NCBI GenBank assembly: GCA_003599025.1
Contig: QZIL01000066.1
Location: 1-50,645, forward strand
DNA: 50,645 bases
DNA from: Nitrospiraceae bacterium
GTDB taxonomy: Bacteria > Nitrospirota > Thermodesulfovibrionia > UBA6902
Direction of reading: 5' to 3'
A model generated the notes under the pieces. It was not told the DNA's origin and did not search any database. It worked only from the letters and a program-made list of their open reading frames with translations. Positions 29,234 to 38,600 of this stretch are shown here, one piece after another. A program made the position numbers and the translations under genes. The first letter of the stretch is position 1, and every line of letters starts with the position of its first letter.

Positions 29234-29719
29234 ATGAACTGGTATGCAATCTACACAAAGCCAAGGCATGAACAACCTGTAGCCTCCCGTCTTCAGGACA
29301 TAGGGATTGAAGTACTTAATCCCCGGCTCAAGTCAAATAAGTTCAGATACAACAAACTTACAGAAGTAACGGAACCGCTGTTCCCGTGCTATCTGTTTGC
29401 CCATTTCCGAAAAAGTACATATTCACATCTCATCAGTTACACAAGAGGCGTTAGATATATACTGGGCAAATCCGATCCCCTGATCGTGCATGATGAGATC
29501 ATTGAAACAATAAAAGAGAGATTGACTGACGGCAATACAGTAACAGCAGAGGCACATAAATTCAGTGCAGGCGACAGGGTCATGATCAGTGACGGGCCGT
29601 TCAGAAATTTTCACGCTATCTTTGAGAGTGAACTTAAGGGGCCTGAGAGGGTGCTTGTCCTCCTGGATGCTATTTACTGCAGGCTTGAACTCGACAGCTG
29701 TCTTTTAGCAAAGGCTTAG
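29234..29719 (+). CDS. RfaH-type specialised NusG paralogue (antiterminator)
   Basis: 161 aa. An NGN domain (residues 1-85: NWYAIYTKPRHEQPVASRLQ, EVTEPLFPCYLFAHF, SYTRGVRYIL) is joined to a KOW domain (about 108-155: FSAGDRVMISDGPFRNFHAIF, ERVLVLLDAI). The segments EPLFPCYLF, TRGV (Arg71) and GPF-F-AIF align with E. coli RfaH (EPLFPNYLF, TRGV, GAFEGFQAIF), much closer than to housekeeping NusG. RfaH-type proteins bind the non-template DNA at an ops element and keep RNA polymerase from pausing and terminating. An exact ops sequence lies 92 bases after the stop, before the T6SS genes. The ATG has no clear Shine-Dalgarno. T6SS control by it is an inference from position. Confidence 0.88.
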   Translation: MNWYAIYTKPRHEQPVASRLQDIGIEVLNPRLKSNKFRYNKLTEVTEPLFPCYLFAHFRKSTYSHLISYTRGVRYILGKSDPLIVHDEIIETIKERLTDGNTVTAEAHKFSAGDRVMISDGPFRNFHAIFESELKGPERVLVLLDAIYCRLELDSCLLAKA

Positions 29720-29728
29720 GCTCTCTTA

Positions 29729-29756
29729 TTGAATGCAGTTTTTTACCTGTTATTTA
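29729..29756 (+). promoter_or_regulatory. Possible internal promoter before the ops element
   Basis: TTGAAT (29729-29734), 16 bases, TATTTA (29751-29756): a weak sigma-70-like pair that would start a transcript about 50 bases before the ops element. The alternative is read-through from the promoter at 29066. Confidence 0.3.
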
Positions 29757-29774
29757 TGTCGGGGCAGTTACATT

Positions 29775-29810
29775 GTTACTTGTCCGGGACCTGTCTCTGA
29801 TGACAGTAAC
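29775..29810 (+). promoter_or_regulatory. Leader hairpin abutting the ops element
   Basis: GTTAC-T-TGTC (29775-29784) pairs with GACAGTAAC (29802-29810), nine base pairs with one bulged T and a 17-base loop, ending at the base before ops. It could be a pause-stabilising or attenuating RNA hairpin. Confidence 0.5.
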
Positions 29811-29822
29811 GGCGGTAGCGTG
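29811..29822 (+). promoter_or_regulatory. ops element (RfaH recruitment site)
   Basis: GGCGGTAGCGTG is identical to the 12-base ops element known from E. coli RfaH-controlled operons, including the GC-GGTA-GC part that forms the non-template DNA hairpin. It lies between the RfaH-like gene and the first T6SS gene, 48 bases before that ATG. No other full copy was seen on either strand of the window. Confidence 0.8.
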
Positions 29823-29870
29823 TCCATATGAAGAACCATTTGATTTAACAGGCTTTGAAAGGGCCTCTTA

Positions 29871-31985
29871 ATGACAAACAACGGTCAGACATTTTCACTG
29901 CTTCCTTATCTGGGTACCGGCAGAGGGCACTTTCATTTAAATGCATCTCTGATTTCCGGCGACAGTGCAGCACTCGAAAAGACGCCCTTCCCTTTTCTCA
30001 CAATAACTGATTCGGACCCGCTTACTCGGTTGATCGAAGCCCGGATCATGAGCGATGCAGGGAGTGATATAGAGAGGGTATTTCTCCTTGTGCAGAGAGA
30101 CCGGTATCTGATTGCAAAAGATGAATTGTGGCCGCTTAATAACCGGGACATTGAAGACGCGTGGCAGAAGGCTTTTACCTTTCATTCCTCAGAACGCAGC
30201 AATAATCTCTTCATCTCACTGGCAGGTCAAATTGACGCTCAGGGGGCCCCTGTCCAGATATCATCATTATTCTACTGCAAGACAAGAGAGCTGTTCTTTC
30301 ATCCGCCCTGTCCGAAATGCGGAATGCCTCTGCAGCAGTGCAGAGACGAAGAGATCTTAAGTAAAGAAGGCCTGCAGTCCTGGTCCGGCTCTTTAAAAAG
30401 ATACCTCTACTGCCCGTCCTGCGCATCAGCAGGCAAACTCGACTTTTACGTATACGAACTCGACCCTTCAGACCCGCAGACGCTCAGAGACCGCACAGCC
30501 CTGATCAGGAAATTCAAACTCCTGGTCGAAGGCAGCAGGAGCGCTGAACATTTCCCCTGTGTCGGATGTCCGAATTATAAGGATTGCTACGGGCCGGAGC
30601 AGCGCGTCCTGTCACGGATTGTCCCCTTCTCTTTTTATCCGTTCCATATGTTTATCTTTAAGGCCCTGACATTGAATGCAGCAGATTTCCTTTCCCTTGT
30701 CTCAGGGGCCTCATATACAGAGCTTGAAGAGGAACTGGTGAAAAAAGGTTTATACGGCAGGAGCAGCTGTTTAAAGAGTATCCGTCAGGACAGCCAGATG
30801 ACCGCCCCCCGTCTGTTTGAATCCGGGAGCAGGCGCTTCCTTGAGATCCTGTATCTGAAGCTCACCTTCCTTGCAGAAGTCTTTCAGGATATATCATCAG
30901 GGAGTGAAGGTATAAAGCATCCTGACCTGAGGTTGTCACTGGAAAGTATCTGGGTAAAACTGCCTGAGCACGGCAGCAGGCTTCCATTCATGTGGGACTT
31001 CCGGGTGAAGTTCATGGACATCTTCAGACAGCAGACTGACAAAACTTCAACTGCGGGTTTAGCGAATGCAAACGCCCTGTTTTTCCTCGGCCTTGTCTGG
31101 TTCCACGCGCTTCTGGTCAACAGGCGGCAGGACTTCTCAAGCGTGTATCAGACACTAATGGAATTTATAAACAGGTCTTCTGCAGACAGCAGTTTTTCAT
31201 TTGATAATTATATTCATGAAAATACACCTTCCGTATTCCAGGCTTCCAATATTTTTCGCGAGCCCGAAGGGAAGACTGTTGACAACGACACACTCATGTT
31301 ATGGGAAAAGGCCCTTCAGGCAGGCTGGTCTGTATTGAATGCCGGATATCGTGCTGATGCAGGCTTTTCACCGGACAATTTACTTCAGCAGCTTGACAGC
31401 TTGCGGGAAGAGGTCAAAGGCGTTCTTTTTTCCCGGGTCCCAGCTGATGAGGGGACCCCTTCGCGTGATGAAGAAAAAGCTATCTCAGGGATACTGAGGA
31501 ACATTTATGATAAATGGAGTTCATCGCAGAAGGTGGAGGAAGAAGCTCTTACAGAAACAGTTATTATGTCTCCAGAGACCTCTGACAAGAAAATTCCTGC
31601 TGCTCATCCTTCAGATAAAGGAGATAAGATTTCAGAGACAGTGATCATCTCTCCCGGGGAAGAACCTTCTCCTCCGGGACCGTCAAGGCCTGTGCCTCCT
31701 GATAAGCAGGAAGACTTCATGACCGAAACAGTGGTCCTCTCTCCACAGAGGATGAAGGACACGTTAAAACCTTCAGAGGAAGCACCCCCGAAAAAACCGG
31801 ACGCTGTCCCTGCAGAGACTGTTATAATATCAGCCAATGACACCCCGGGAGATTTAAGGACACCGGAGGAGCAGCCTATGGCTGAAACCGGAACAGAAGC
31901 ACAGAAAAAGAAAAAAGAGCAGGATTTCCTTGCTGAAACCATAATCCTGAAACCGGGTGAGCTCAAGGGAAAAGGGAAAAAATGA
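29871..31985 (+). CDS. T6SS-linked Cys-rich protein with five TETVI-type repeats
   Basis: 704 aa, no family recognised. Residues 1-135 have no clear motif. Residues 136-240 contain Cys136, CPKC (147-150), Cys157, CPSC (181-184) and CVGCPNYKDC (230-239), likely one or two zinc or Fe-S sites. Residues 250-545 are mainly helical. The tail from about 555 is Pro/Lys/Glu-rich and disordered, with five repeats centred on Thr563 (ETVIMSP), Thr590 (ETVIISP), Thr620 (ETVVLSP), Thr650 (ETVIISA) and Thr690 (ETIILKP). Each has Ile, Leu or Met at Thr+3, as favoured by FHA domains for phosphothreonine ligands. It is the first T6SS-operon gene, behind the ops element, and its stop overlaps the next start by 4 bases. 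A scaffold for phosphothreonine-dependent T6SS control is an inference. Confidence 0.8.
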   Translation: MTNNGQTFSLLPYLGTGRGHFHLNASLISGDSAALEKTPFPFLTITDSDPLTRLIEARIMSDAGSDIERVFLLVQRDRYLIAKDELWPLNNRDIEDAWQKAFTFHSSERSNNLFISLAGQIDAQGAPVQISSLFYCKTRELFFHPPCPKCGMPLQQCRDEEILSKEGLQSWSGSLKRYLYCPSCASAGKLDFYVYELDPSDPQTLRDRTALIRKFKLLVEGSRSAEHFPCVGCPNYKDCYGPEQRVLSRIVPFSFYPFHMFIFKALTLNAADFLSLVSGASYTELEEELVKKGLYGRSSCLKSIRQDSQMTAPRLFESGSRRFLEILYLKLTFLAEVFQDISSGSEGIKHPDLRLSLESIWVKLPEHGSRLPFMWDFRVKFMDIFRQQTDKTSTAGLANANALFFLGLVWFHALLVNRRQDFSSVYQTLMEFINRSSADSSFSFDNYIHENTPSVFQASNIFREPEGKTVDNDTLMLWEKALQAGWSVLNAGYRADAGFSPDNLLQQLDSLREEVKGVLFSRVPADEGTPSRDEEKAISGILRNIYDKWSSSQKVEEEALTETVIMSPETSDKKIPAAHPSDKGDKISETVIISPGEEPSPPGPSRPVPPDKQEDFMTETVVLSPQRMKDTLKPSEEAPPKKPDAVPAETVIISANDTPGDLRTPEEQPMAETGTEAQKKKKEQDFLAETIILKPGELKGKGKK

Positions 31986-32740
31986 ATCCGGAAGCCGGCA
32001 ATATTTCCGATATAAAACTCGCTGATGAAATCAGGGCAGCATATCATTCCGCCAGTCCGAAGCCTGAGGAGCGTATCGAGGGACTGCTGGCAGAGAGATT
32101 AAAGGGACTTACACAGACTGACAGGCTCGTCTTTGTCAAAAGGCTTTCCAATACCTTTGAAGTTTCTGCTTCTGCCACAGCTCAGGGCGCAGGTGCAAGT
32201 CAAAAGGAAATGGCGCGCCTTGTTTACCTGCTGCTCGGAAAAGATGTAGCTGTTGAGAACCTCCCCCCTGAAGAACTCATTACCAAATTGTCCCAGTCAC
32301 TGAACACCATCTTTGACAGTCTGAACCAGATCATAAGCGTAATCAACACCACGCTGCTCGGGGAAAGGATCGAGCTCGCCACCATCAGGCAGGTCATAGG
32401 CTCTGATATGAAAGGCATAGAAGACCACGACCCCCTCCAGATTTATCTCGACCAGATACAGGAGGCCTTCCTCGTGGCCCACCGTGCATTTCAGCAGGCA
32501 GCACAAGCCAGGATAGACCAGGTCCTGAAAGAGCTGGACCCGGAAAGCATCTCAGCGGCAGCCGGTGCAGGTTTCAAGTTCGGCCCGATGCGGAAGGCGG
32601 AATACTATGATGTATACACAGAGAAATTCAATGCCTGCAAAAAATGGTTCGACTCCGGACGGGCTGTAGAAGAACTGTTAAGAGATTTCGAAAAGATCTG
32701 TCAGAAATCATATAAAAAGAAAACAAGGAGCATGTCATGA
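31982..32740 (+). CDS. Stand-alone TagH C-terminal-domain protein (T6SS)
   Basis: 252 aa. From about residue 130 the protein resembles the C-terminal domain of FHA-containing TagH/ImpI proteins: HDPLQIYLDQIQEAFLVAHRAF, QVLKELDPESI, then RKAEYYDVYTEKF and RAVEELLRDFEKICQKSY. The N-terminal part (residues 1-130) is helical with LTQTDRLVFVKRL and lacks any FHA motif (no GR..S..H). In other T6SS loci this domain is the tail of an FHA protein that is activated by threonine phosphorylation; here the FHA half is absent. ATGA overlaps with both neighbouring genes indicate translational coupling. Assignment of the domain rests on motif resemblance. Confidence 0.65.
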   Translation: MNPEAGNISDIKLADEIRAAYHSASPKPEERIEGLLAERLKGLTQTDRLVFVKRLSNTFEVSASATAQGAGASQKEMARLVYLLLGKDVAVENLPPEELITKLSQSLNTIFDSLNQIISVINTTLLGERIELATIRQVIGSDMKGIEDHDPLQIYLDQIQEAFLVAHRAFQQAAQARIDQVLKELDPESISAAAGAGFKFGPMRKAEYYDVYTEKFNACKKWFDSGRAVEELLRDFEKICQKSYKKKTRSMS

Positions 32741-33234
32741 AAAAAACCATCAGAGCACTGCTGGCCGTTTCTTTTGTCCTGACCATTGTTTCATGCGCCT
32801 CGGCACCGAAGTACGTTTATGAAGAGGGCGCTATAAACCTGCGCCTTAAGAGCGGGCCGGACGTAAACCTCTATGACGGCAAGGCCCACACCCTTTTGTT
32901 ATGCGTTTACCAGTTAAGGGACCCGAATGCCTTTAATCAGTTATTTGATGAAGAAGACGGGATATCCAAGCTGCTGGAGTGCAGCCGCTTTGACCCGAGT
33001 GTCATGAGCTCAAAGAGAATTGTAGTCCAGCCTAACGAGGACTCGACTAAAACACTCGACCGGTCAGAGGGCACGAAATATGTCGGCATAGTGGCAGGTT
33101 ACTTCCAGATGGAGAAGAAAAACATTACACGCCTGATGCAGGTCCCACTGGGCATGTTGACAGGCAGCCCGAAGAAAATGGACATCGGACTGTATCTGGG
33201 GCCTAAAGAGATACAGGAAATCGGGGGGAAATAA
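32737..33234 (+). CDS. tssJ: T6SS outer-membrane lipoprotein TssJ
   Basis: 165 aa. Lipoprotein signal peptide ending IVSC, with lipidated Cys20. The mature beta-sandwich shows the TssJ patterns INLRLKSGPDVNLYDGKAHTLLLCVYQLRDPNAFNQL and KYVGIVAGYFQMEKKNITR. TssJ anchors the membrane complex by binding TssM in the periplasm. It starts inside the previous stop (ATGA) and its TAA shares a base with the next ATG, so the block is tightly coupled. Confidence 0.93.
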   Translation: MKKTIRALLAVSFVLTIVSCASAPKYVYEEGAINLRLKSGPDVNLYDGKAHTLLLCVYQLRDPNAFNQLFDEEDGISKLLECSRFDPSVMSSKRIVVQPNEDSTKTLDRSEGTKYVGIVAGYFQMEKKNITRLMQVPLGMLTGSPKKMDIGLYLGPKEIQEIGGK

Positions 33235-34625
33235 TGGACATTCAGAGACCGCTCTTCTGGCACCAGGGGCTTTTTTTGCAGCCGCAGCATTTTCAGCTTC
33301 TTGACCTGTCAATCCGCACCCACTTAAGTTCCATTCACAGCAGCCTGCAGCCCCATTTCTGGGGTACTGCAGAGATCGACATCCAGCAGTCAGCCCTCGG
33401 TACAGGATCATTCAAGCTCCAGAGCGGCAGTTTCCTCTTCCCTGATGGCGCTTTCGTCTCCCTTCCGGTCAATGCAGTGGCTGAGTCCCGGTCATTCACT
33501 GAGGCATGGGGAGAAGGCGGCAAGCCCATGCGTGTATATGCAGGACTGAAGAAATGGAACCCCGCAGGCGGGAATGTTACTGTCCTCGAAAAATCAGGGC
33601 CCCTCACCGGAATTACCACACGCTTTATTTCAAAGGCAGACCCTGAAGATATAAAGGACCTGCACTCCGACGGGCCGGGCGGACAGGTAAAGACGCTCCA
33701 TTACATGGTGAGGATATTCTGGGAAAACGAGACTGACCAGCTTGGTGATTACGACCTTGTCCCCATAGCGCAGCTCGAAAGGTCCGGAGAAGATATAACG
33801 CTTGCACAGAATTACATCCAGCCCTGCCTCTCAATTTCAGGGGCAGGCATACTCGCAAGGGTGGTCCGGGACATAAGAGACCAGCTCACCTCACGGAGCT
33901 ACCAGCTTGAAGAGTATAAAAGACAGCGCGGTATACAGAACGCGGAATTCGGGTCAAGGGACATGGTCTACCTCCTGGCCCTCAGGTCTTTAAACCGTTA
34001 TGTGCCGCTCCTGCTGCATTATACAGAGACGCGCCAGGTCCATCCCTGGACTGTATACGGGACACTGAGACAGCTAATCGGCGAACTCTCCTCCTTCTCT
34101 GAAAAGGTCAATGTCATGGGGGAATTTAATGAGGAAAATATCGCCCTTCCAGCTTATGACCACCGCGGCCTGTGGGAATGTTTTTCAACGGCCCAGACCC
34201 TCATCTCAAGACTGATTGACGAAATAACTGCCGGACCGGAATATGTGATACGTCTGGTATATGACGGGACTTACTACGCAGCGGAACTGAAGCCAGCAAT
34301 CTTTGAAAGCAGGAACAGGTTTTATCTGGTATGCAGGACAGAGGCAGACCCGAAATCAGTGATCCAGTCCCTCACCTCAATAGCAAAGTTAAGCGCACGG
34401 GAGCATCTGCCCATACTTATAGCCCGTGCCCTTCCCGGCATCAGACTGGAACACCTTCCTCTACCGCCGCAGGAACTTCCGCGCAGGGCTAATACTGTAT
34501 ATATCGCAATTGACCATCACAGCGACCAGTGGAGCTTTGTGACAAAGGGCAACAACCTCGCCCTTTACTGGGACAACGCACCGGAGGACCTGGAAGTGGA
34601 GCTGATGGTGGTGGGGAGGCAGTAG
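33234..34625 (+). CDS. tssK: T6SS baseplate protein TssK
   Basis: 463 aa. TssK connects the baseplate wedges to the TssLM membrane complex. The N-terminus RPLFWHQGLFLQPQHFQ is the family signature; the middle has DIRDQLTSRSYQLEEYKR, and the C-terminal part has LPLPPQELPRRANTVYIAID followed by WSFVTKGNNLALYWD. Full length. Its ATG shares one base with the tssJ stop. Confidence 0.96.
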   Translation: MDIQRPLFWHQGLFLQPQHFQLLDLSIRTHLSSIHSSLQPHFWGTAEIDIQQSALGTGSFKLQSGSFLFPDGAFVSLPVNAVAESRSFTEAWGEGGKPMRVYAGLKKWNPAGGNVTVLEKSGPLTGITTRFISKADPEDIKDLHSDGPGGQVKTLHYMVRIFWENETDQLGDYDLVPIAQLERSGEDITLAQNYIQPCLSISGAGILARVVRDIRDQLTSRSYQLEEYKRQRGIQNAEFGSRDMVYLLALRSLNRYVPLLLHYTETRQVHPWTVYGTLRQLIGELSSFSEKVNVMGEFNEENIALPAYDHRGLWECFSTAQTLISRLIDEITAGPEYVIRLVYDGTYYAAELKPAIFESRNRFYLVCRTEADPKSVIQSLTSIAKLSAREHLPILIARALPGIRLEHLPLPPQELPRRANTVYIAIDHHSDQWSFVTKGNNLALYWDNAPEDLEVELMVVGRQ

Positions 34626-34630
34626 ACACT

Positions 34631-34705
34631 TCCCCCTTAGGATAAGGGGGATTGAGGGGGGTACTTTAAAATAACTCCCCCTGGTCCCTCTTATGTAAGA
34701 GGGGG
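34631..34705. repeat. CCCCCTTA/TAAGGGGG palindrome pair
   Basis: Two hairpins, CCCCCTTA...TAAGGGGG (34632-34650) and CCCTCTTA...TAAGAGGGG (34685-34702), fill most of the tssK-tssL gap. A related unit lies at 46520-46538, also inside the T6SS locus. Confidence 0.8.
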
Positions 34706-34752
34706 GATATTAAATCAATATTTTTACTATTTTTTTCACAAGGGAGTGTAAC

Positions 34753-35433
34753 ATGCATCTGACTGATTGTTTTATGGAACTGGTGGCTTATGTTGCGTAC
34801 TTTAAGAAGACGGTCAATACAAAGCAGCCGCCTTTTGAACAGGTCAAGGCAGATGTCACCCGCCTGCTCACGCAGAGTGAGAACTGTCTCAGAAAAGGAC
34901 TCTATCCGCAGGACGAATTCGACCAGGCCCGCTTTGCTGTCTGTGCATGGGTCGATGAAGTTGTCCTCGGTTCTGCCTGGACGCACAAAGGTCTGTGGCA
35001 GAGGGAGCTGCTGCAGCGCATCTATTACAATACTGCTGAAGCCGGTGAGGAGTTCTTTGAGCGCCTCAATAATGTCGGCCTTCACCAGAGGGACGTCAGG
35101 GAAGTCTACTATCTCTGCCTCGCCCTCGGGTTTATGGGACGTTACGGCCGCAAGGGGGATGAATTTCTCCTTGAGCAGCTGAAGGCCTCAAACCTCAAGC
35201 TCCTTGCAGGAAGTTCTGTGGGGGTCCCTTCGCTCGAAAGGACAGACCTCTTTCCAGAGGCTTACTCAGCAGCGCCGGTGGACATGGGGCCGCAGAAGCA
35301 GAAATTCCGTTTTTCCTTATTTAACATAATTATGCTGGCAGCGCCGATCGTTCTTTTCGGTCTCCTCTTTATTATTTACAGATTTTCGTTAAGCGGAATA
35401 GGTGAAAATTTTTTAAATACCCTACAAAGGTAA
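34753..35433 (+). CDS. tssL: T6SS inner-membrane protein TssL (DotU/ImpK)
   Basis: 226 aa, the short form without a peptidoglycan-binding OmpA domain. A cytoplasmic helical domain (residues 1-180) with QDEFDQARFAVCAWVDEVVL, GLWQRELLQRIYYNTAEAGEEFFERL and YLCLALGFMGRY is followed by one transmembrane helix (188-209) and a 17-residue periplasmic tail. TssL partners TssM in the membrane complex. GGGAG precedes the ATG. It is separated from tssK and tssM by repeat-filled gaps. Confidence 0.95.
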   Translation: MHLTDCFMELVAYVAYFKKTVNTKQPPFEQVKADVTRLLTQSENCLRKGLYPQDEFDQARFAVCAWVDEVVLGSAWTHKGLWQRELLQRIYYNTAEAGEEFFERLNNVGLHQRDVREVYYLCLALGFMGRYGRKGDEFLLEQLKASNLKLLAGSSVGVPSLERTDLFPEAYSAAPVDMGPQKQKFRFSLFNIIMLAAPIVLFGLLFIIYRFSLSGIGENFLNTLQR

Positions 35434-35483
35434 AATCACAAGATGAAATATAATTTAAGAACATATGTTACATGCAACTTTTT

Positions 35484-35593
35484 GTCATTCCGGTCGGATG
35501 GACTCGATGCGAGCATGTCAGGCTTGGTCATTCCGGCTTGTCCGGAATCAAGCTTTAATGCCCGCCGTTAGATTCCCGACAAGCGGGAATGAC
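35484..35593. repeat. GTCATTCC-type palindrome cluster between tssL and tssM
   Basis: Holds a variant of the 40-base core (TCATTCCGGTCGGATGGACT and onward), then CATTCCGGCTTGTCCGGAAT and GATTCCCGACAAGCGGGAAT. It is strongly hairpin-forming. No family A inverted ends are found next to it. Confidence 0.85.
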
Positions 35594-35665
35594 GGCGGCT
35601 ATAACGTGTAGCATTATATTTGCAAACCAAACTCTATCAACGTAAACACGGATGAGGAAAAATTC

Positions 35666-38600
35666 ATGAAAGATACTTTACTGAAGGTCCTTAAAATATC
35701 ACTCATAGCCATAACGGCTATACTGGTTGTCCTGCTTATCTTCGGCATCACGCTCAGCCTTGACTGGCCGTGGTGGGTAGGCTTTTTTCTGCTGCTGGCC
35801 CTCGTCGGCATAGGTATCGGGGTCATCTTCCTGCGAAAGCTCATGCTGCGCAAAAAAGAGCAGCAGTTTGTCCAGCAGGTCATAGCACAGGACGAGGCCA
35901 GGATGAAGGCCGCTTCAGGCAAGGAAAAGGACGAACTAAAAGACCTTCAGGCCAAATGGAAAGAGGCTGTTGAGGCCTTGCGTCGCTCTCACCTAAGGAA
36001 GTACGGCAATCCCCTTTATGTACTGCCCTGGTATCTGATCATGGGCGAAAGCGGTTCAGGAAAGACCACCTCGATTAAGAGCGCGCGCCTGTCTTCTCCT
36101 TTTGTCGAGGTCACTCATACATCCGGGATATCAGGCACAAGAAACTGCGACTGGTGGTTCTTTGAACAGGCCATTATTATCGACACCGCAGGAAGATACG
36201 CGGTCCCTGTTGACGAAGGGAAGGACAAGGAGGAATGGCAGGGATTTCTGAGCCTGCTTGTGAAGTACAGAAAGAAAGAGCCGCTTCACGGTCTCATAGT
36301 AACTGTGGCAGCAAACAAACTTCTGGAGGGCACGGTCGAGGCCCTTGAGGAGGACGGCAAGAACATCCGCCGCAGGATAGATGAGCTGATGAGGGTCCTT
36401 GGGATCAAGTTCCCGGTCTACGTCCTTGTCACCAAATGCGACCTCATACAAGGGATGACCAGATTCTGCGACCACCTGCCTGAAGAGAGCACAGGTCAGC
36501 CCATGGGCGTTATGAACAGCGACCTGTCAAAGGACATCGATGCCTTTATCAAGCGCGCAATGAACACTGTCGGAGAGCGGCTGAGGAACCTTCGCATCCT
36601 TCTTCTGAATAAACCCGAGGCCGGTGGCGTAGACCCCGGTCTTCTCCTGTTCCCTGAAGAGTTCGAAAACCTCTCTCGCGGGATCGAGGCCTTCATGAAA
36701 GGCGCCTTTCAGGAGAACCCCTATCAGGAGACCCCCGTGCTGCGCGGCCTTTTTTTCAGCAGCGGCCGTCAGGAGGGGAGCCCGTATTCGCACTTCCTGA
36801 GCAAACTCGGACTTATAGGCGAAAAAGAGGTGCTGCCCGGAACAAACAAGGGCCTGTTCCTGCATGACTTTTTCTCAAAGATCCTGCCGGGTGACAGGGG
36901 CCTGTTTGCCCCGACAAGGAGGGCCGTTGAATGGCAGACCCTGACAAGGAACCTTGGTCTTGTTTCATGGGTAATAATTGGAATAGCCATATGCGGGCTG
37001 CTCAGTTTCTCATTCGTCAAAAACCTCAGGACACTGCGGGGCGCCTCACGAGAATTCGCAAAACCGCCGGTCATGCAGCGCGATTTCATGTCAGATCTTG
37101 TGACCATGAACCGTTTCAGCAATGCAATCCTCAAGGTCGAGGAGCAGAACCGCGGCTGGTGGATCCCGAGGTTCGGCCTGAATGAAAGTATAAATGTCGA
37201 GAAGGGCCTGAAGGAAAAATACTGCGGCCAGTACAGGAGCGGCTTCCTTTCCCCTCTGGACAGGCGTATGAAGGAAACAACTCTCATCAGCCTTTCCGCA
37301 AGCACACCGGACGAGGTTGTGGGCCAGTATATTGTGCATTTTGCAAGGCGGATAAACCTCCTTAAGGCGCGTCTGGACGGAGAGGACGCCGAGGCCATCA
37401 AGGCAAGGCCCCAGCCCTCCCATGTCGCACTCCTGACCACTGTCGGTCAGGATGTCTCTGCTGAAGAAAGACAGACCTTCGGCAGGCTCTACTTTAACTA
37501 TATTATATGGAGGTCCGATATCGGAGAGATCAGCAAGGAGATTGATATCTTTCAGTCCTGGCTCAAGCAGATGCTTGCCCTTAAGACCGGGGCCTCGACA
37601 TGGCTCGCAGCGAGCGTAAACAGCGAAGGCTCTGTCCCTGCGGTCACGCTCGGAGATTTCTGGGGAGGCACTGCAGCTTCCGGGGATGAGCCTTCAGTAG
37701 CTCCCGCTTTTACCAGCAAAGGGAAAGAGATGGTCGACTCTCTGATCAGGGAAATTGAATCAGCTATAGATGATCCCCTGTTTTTTTCAGGCCGCAAACA
37801 GGAGTTCAACAGATGGCTCAGGAACAAGAGCTTTGAGACATGGGAGGCCTTCTGCACTGATTTTTCAAAAGGCAAGGTGAGGCTGAAGACCAAAGAAGAG
37901 TGGCAGAAGAAGGCCTCGCAGATGTCGACTGACGAGGGGCCTTATTTCGCGCTTGTAAACAAAATAGCATCAGAGCTCAAACCGCTCACGGAAGAGGGCA
38001 GTGCCCCGTCATGGCTCTCACAGGTCTATGAGATCCAGTCCGCCAGGAGCATCGGTACTGCCGGAAAAGGCGCGATCGCAAAGGCAGCTGAAAAAGGCAA
38101 AGGCGTTATAGACACTGTTGAGAAAAAACTGGGCCGTGACACCGGGGAAACTGCCGGGGCGAAATTATCGGCTATCAGCGCTTCAAGCCGGTACCAGGAC
38201 GCACTTAATGCGATAACAGCGGTCAGTGCCTCAAGGAACCAGGCATATCAGATGGCAGCAAAGACTTTTTCTGAAGACCCTGCTGCCGGCGAGTCTCCTT
38301 TTTACAGGGCAAGCAGGGCCGCAGACAACCTTAAATATGCTGTTGCAGGCAGCCCGTCTGATATAGTCCGCAGCCTTATCTCCGGGCCTTTTGATTTCCT
38401 GTGGGAGTATACGCTTATGGAAACAGCGTGCGACCTTCAGTCCCAATGGGAGGAAAAGGCACTCGCAGAAGTCCAGGGTGCGTCCGGACAGCAGGCAGTA
38501 GATCTCATGCTCGGACAGGACGGCCTGGCCTGGAAATTTGTTAAAGAGACAGCAGCCCCGTTTGTGAGGTTCAGACAGGGCATGGGTTATGGCCCTGTCG

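Noticed and set aside
29738-29745. Terminator after the RfaH-like gene
   Set aside because: A T-run is present but no stem precedes it, so read-through into ops is more likely.
34458-34468. Second ops-like site on the minus strand (GGCGGTAGAGG)
   Set aside because: It lacks the GC after GGTAG needed for the ops hairpin, lies inside tssK, and faces against the operon.
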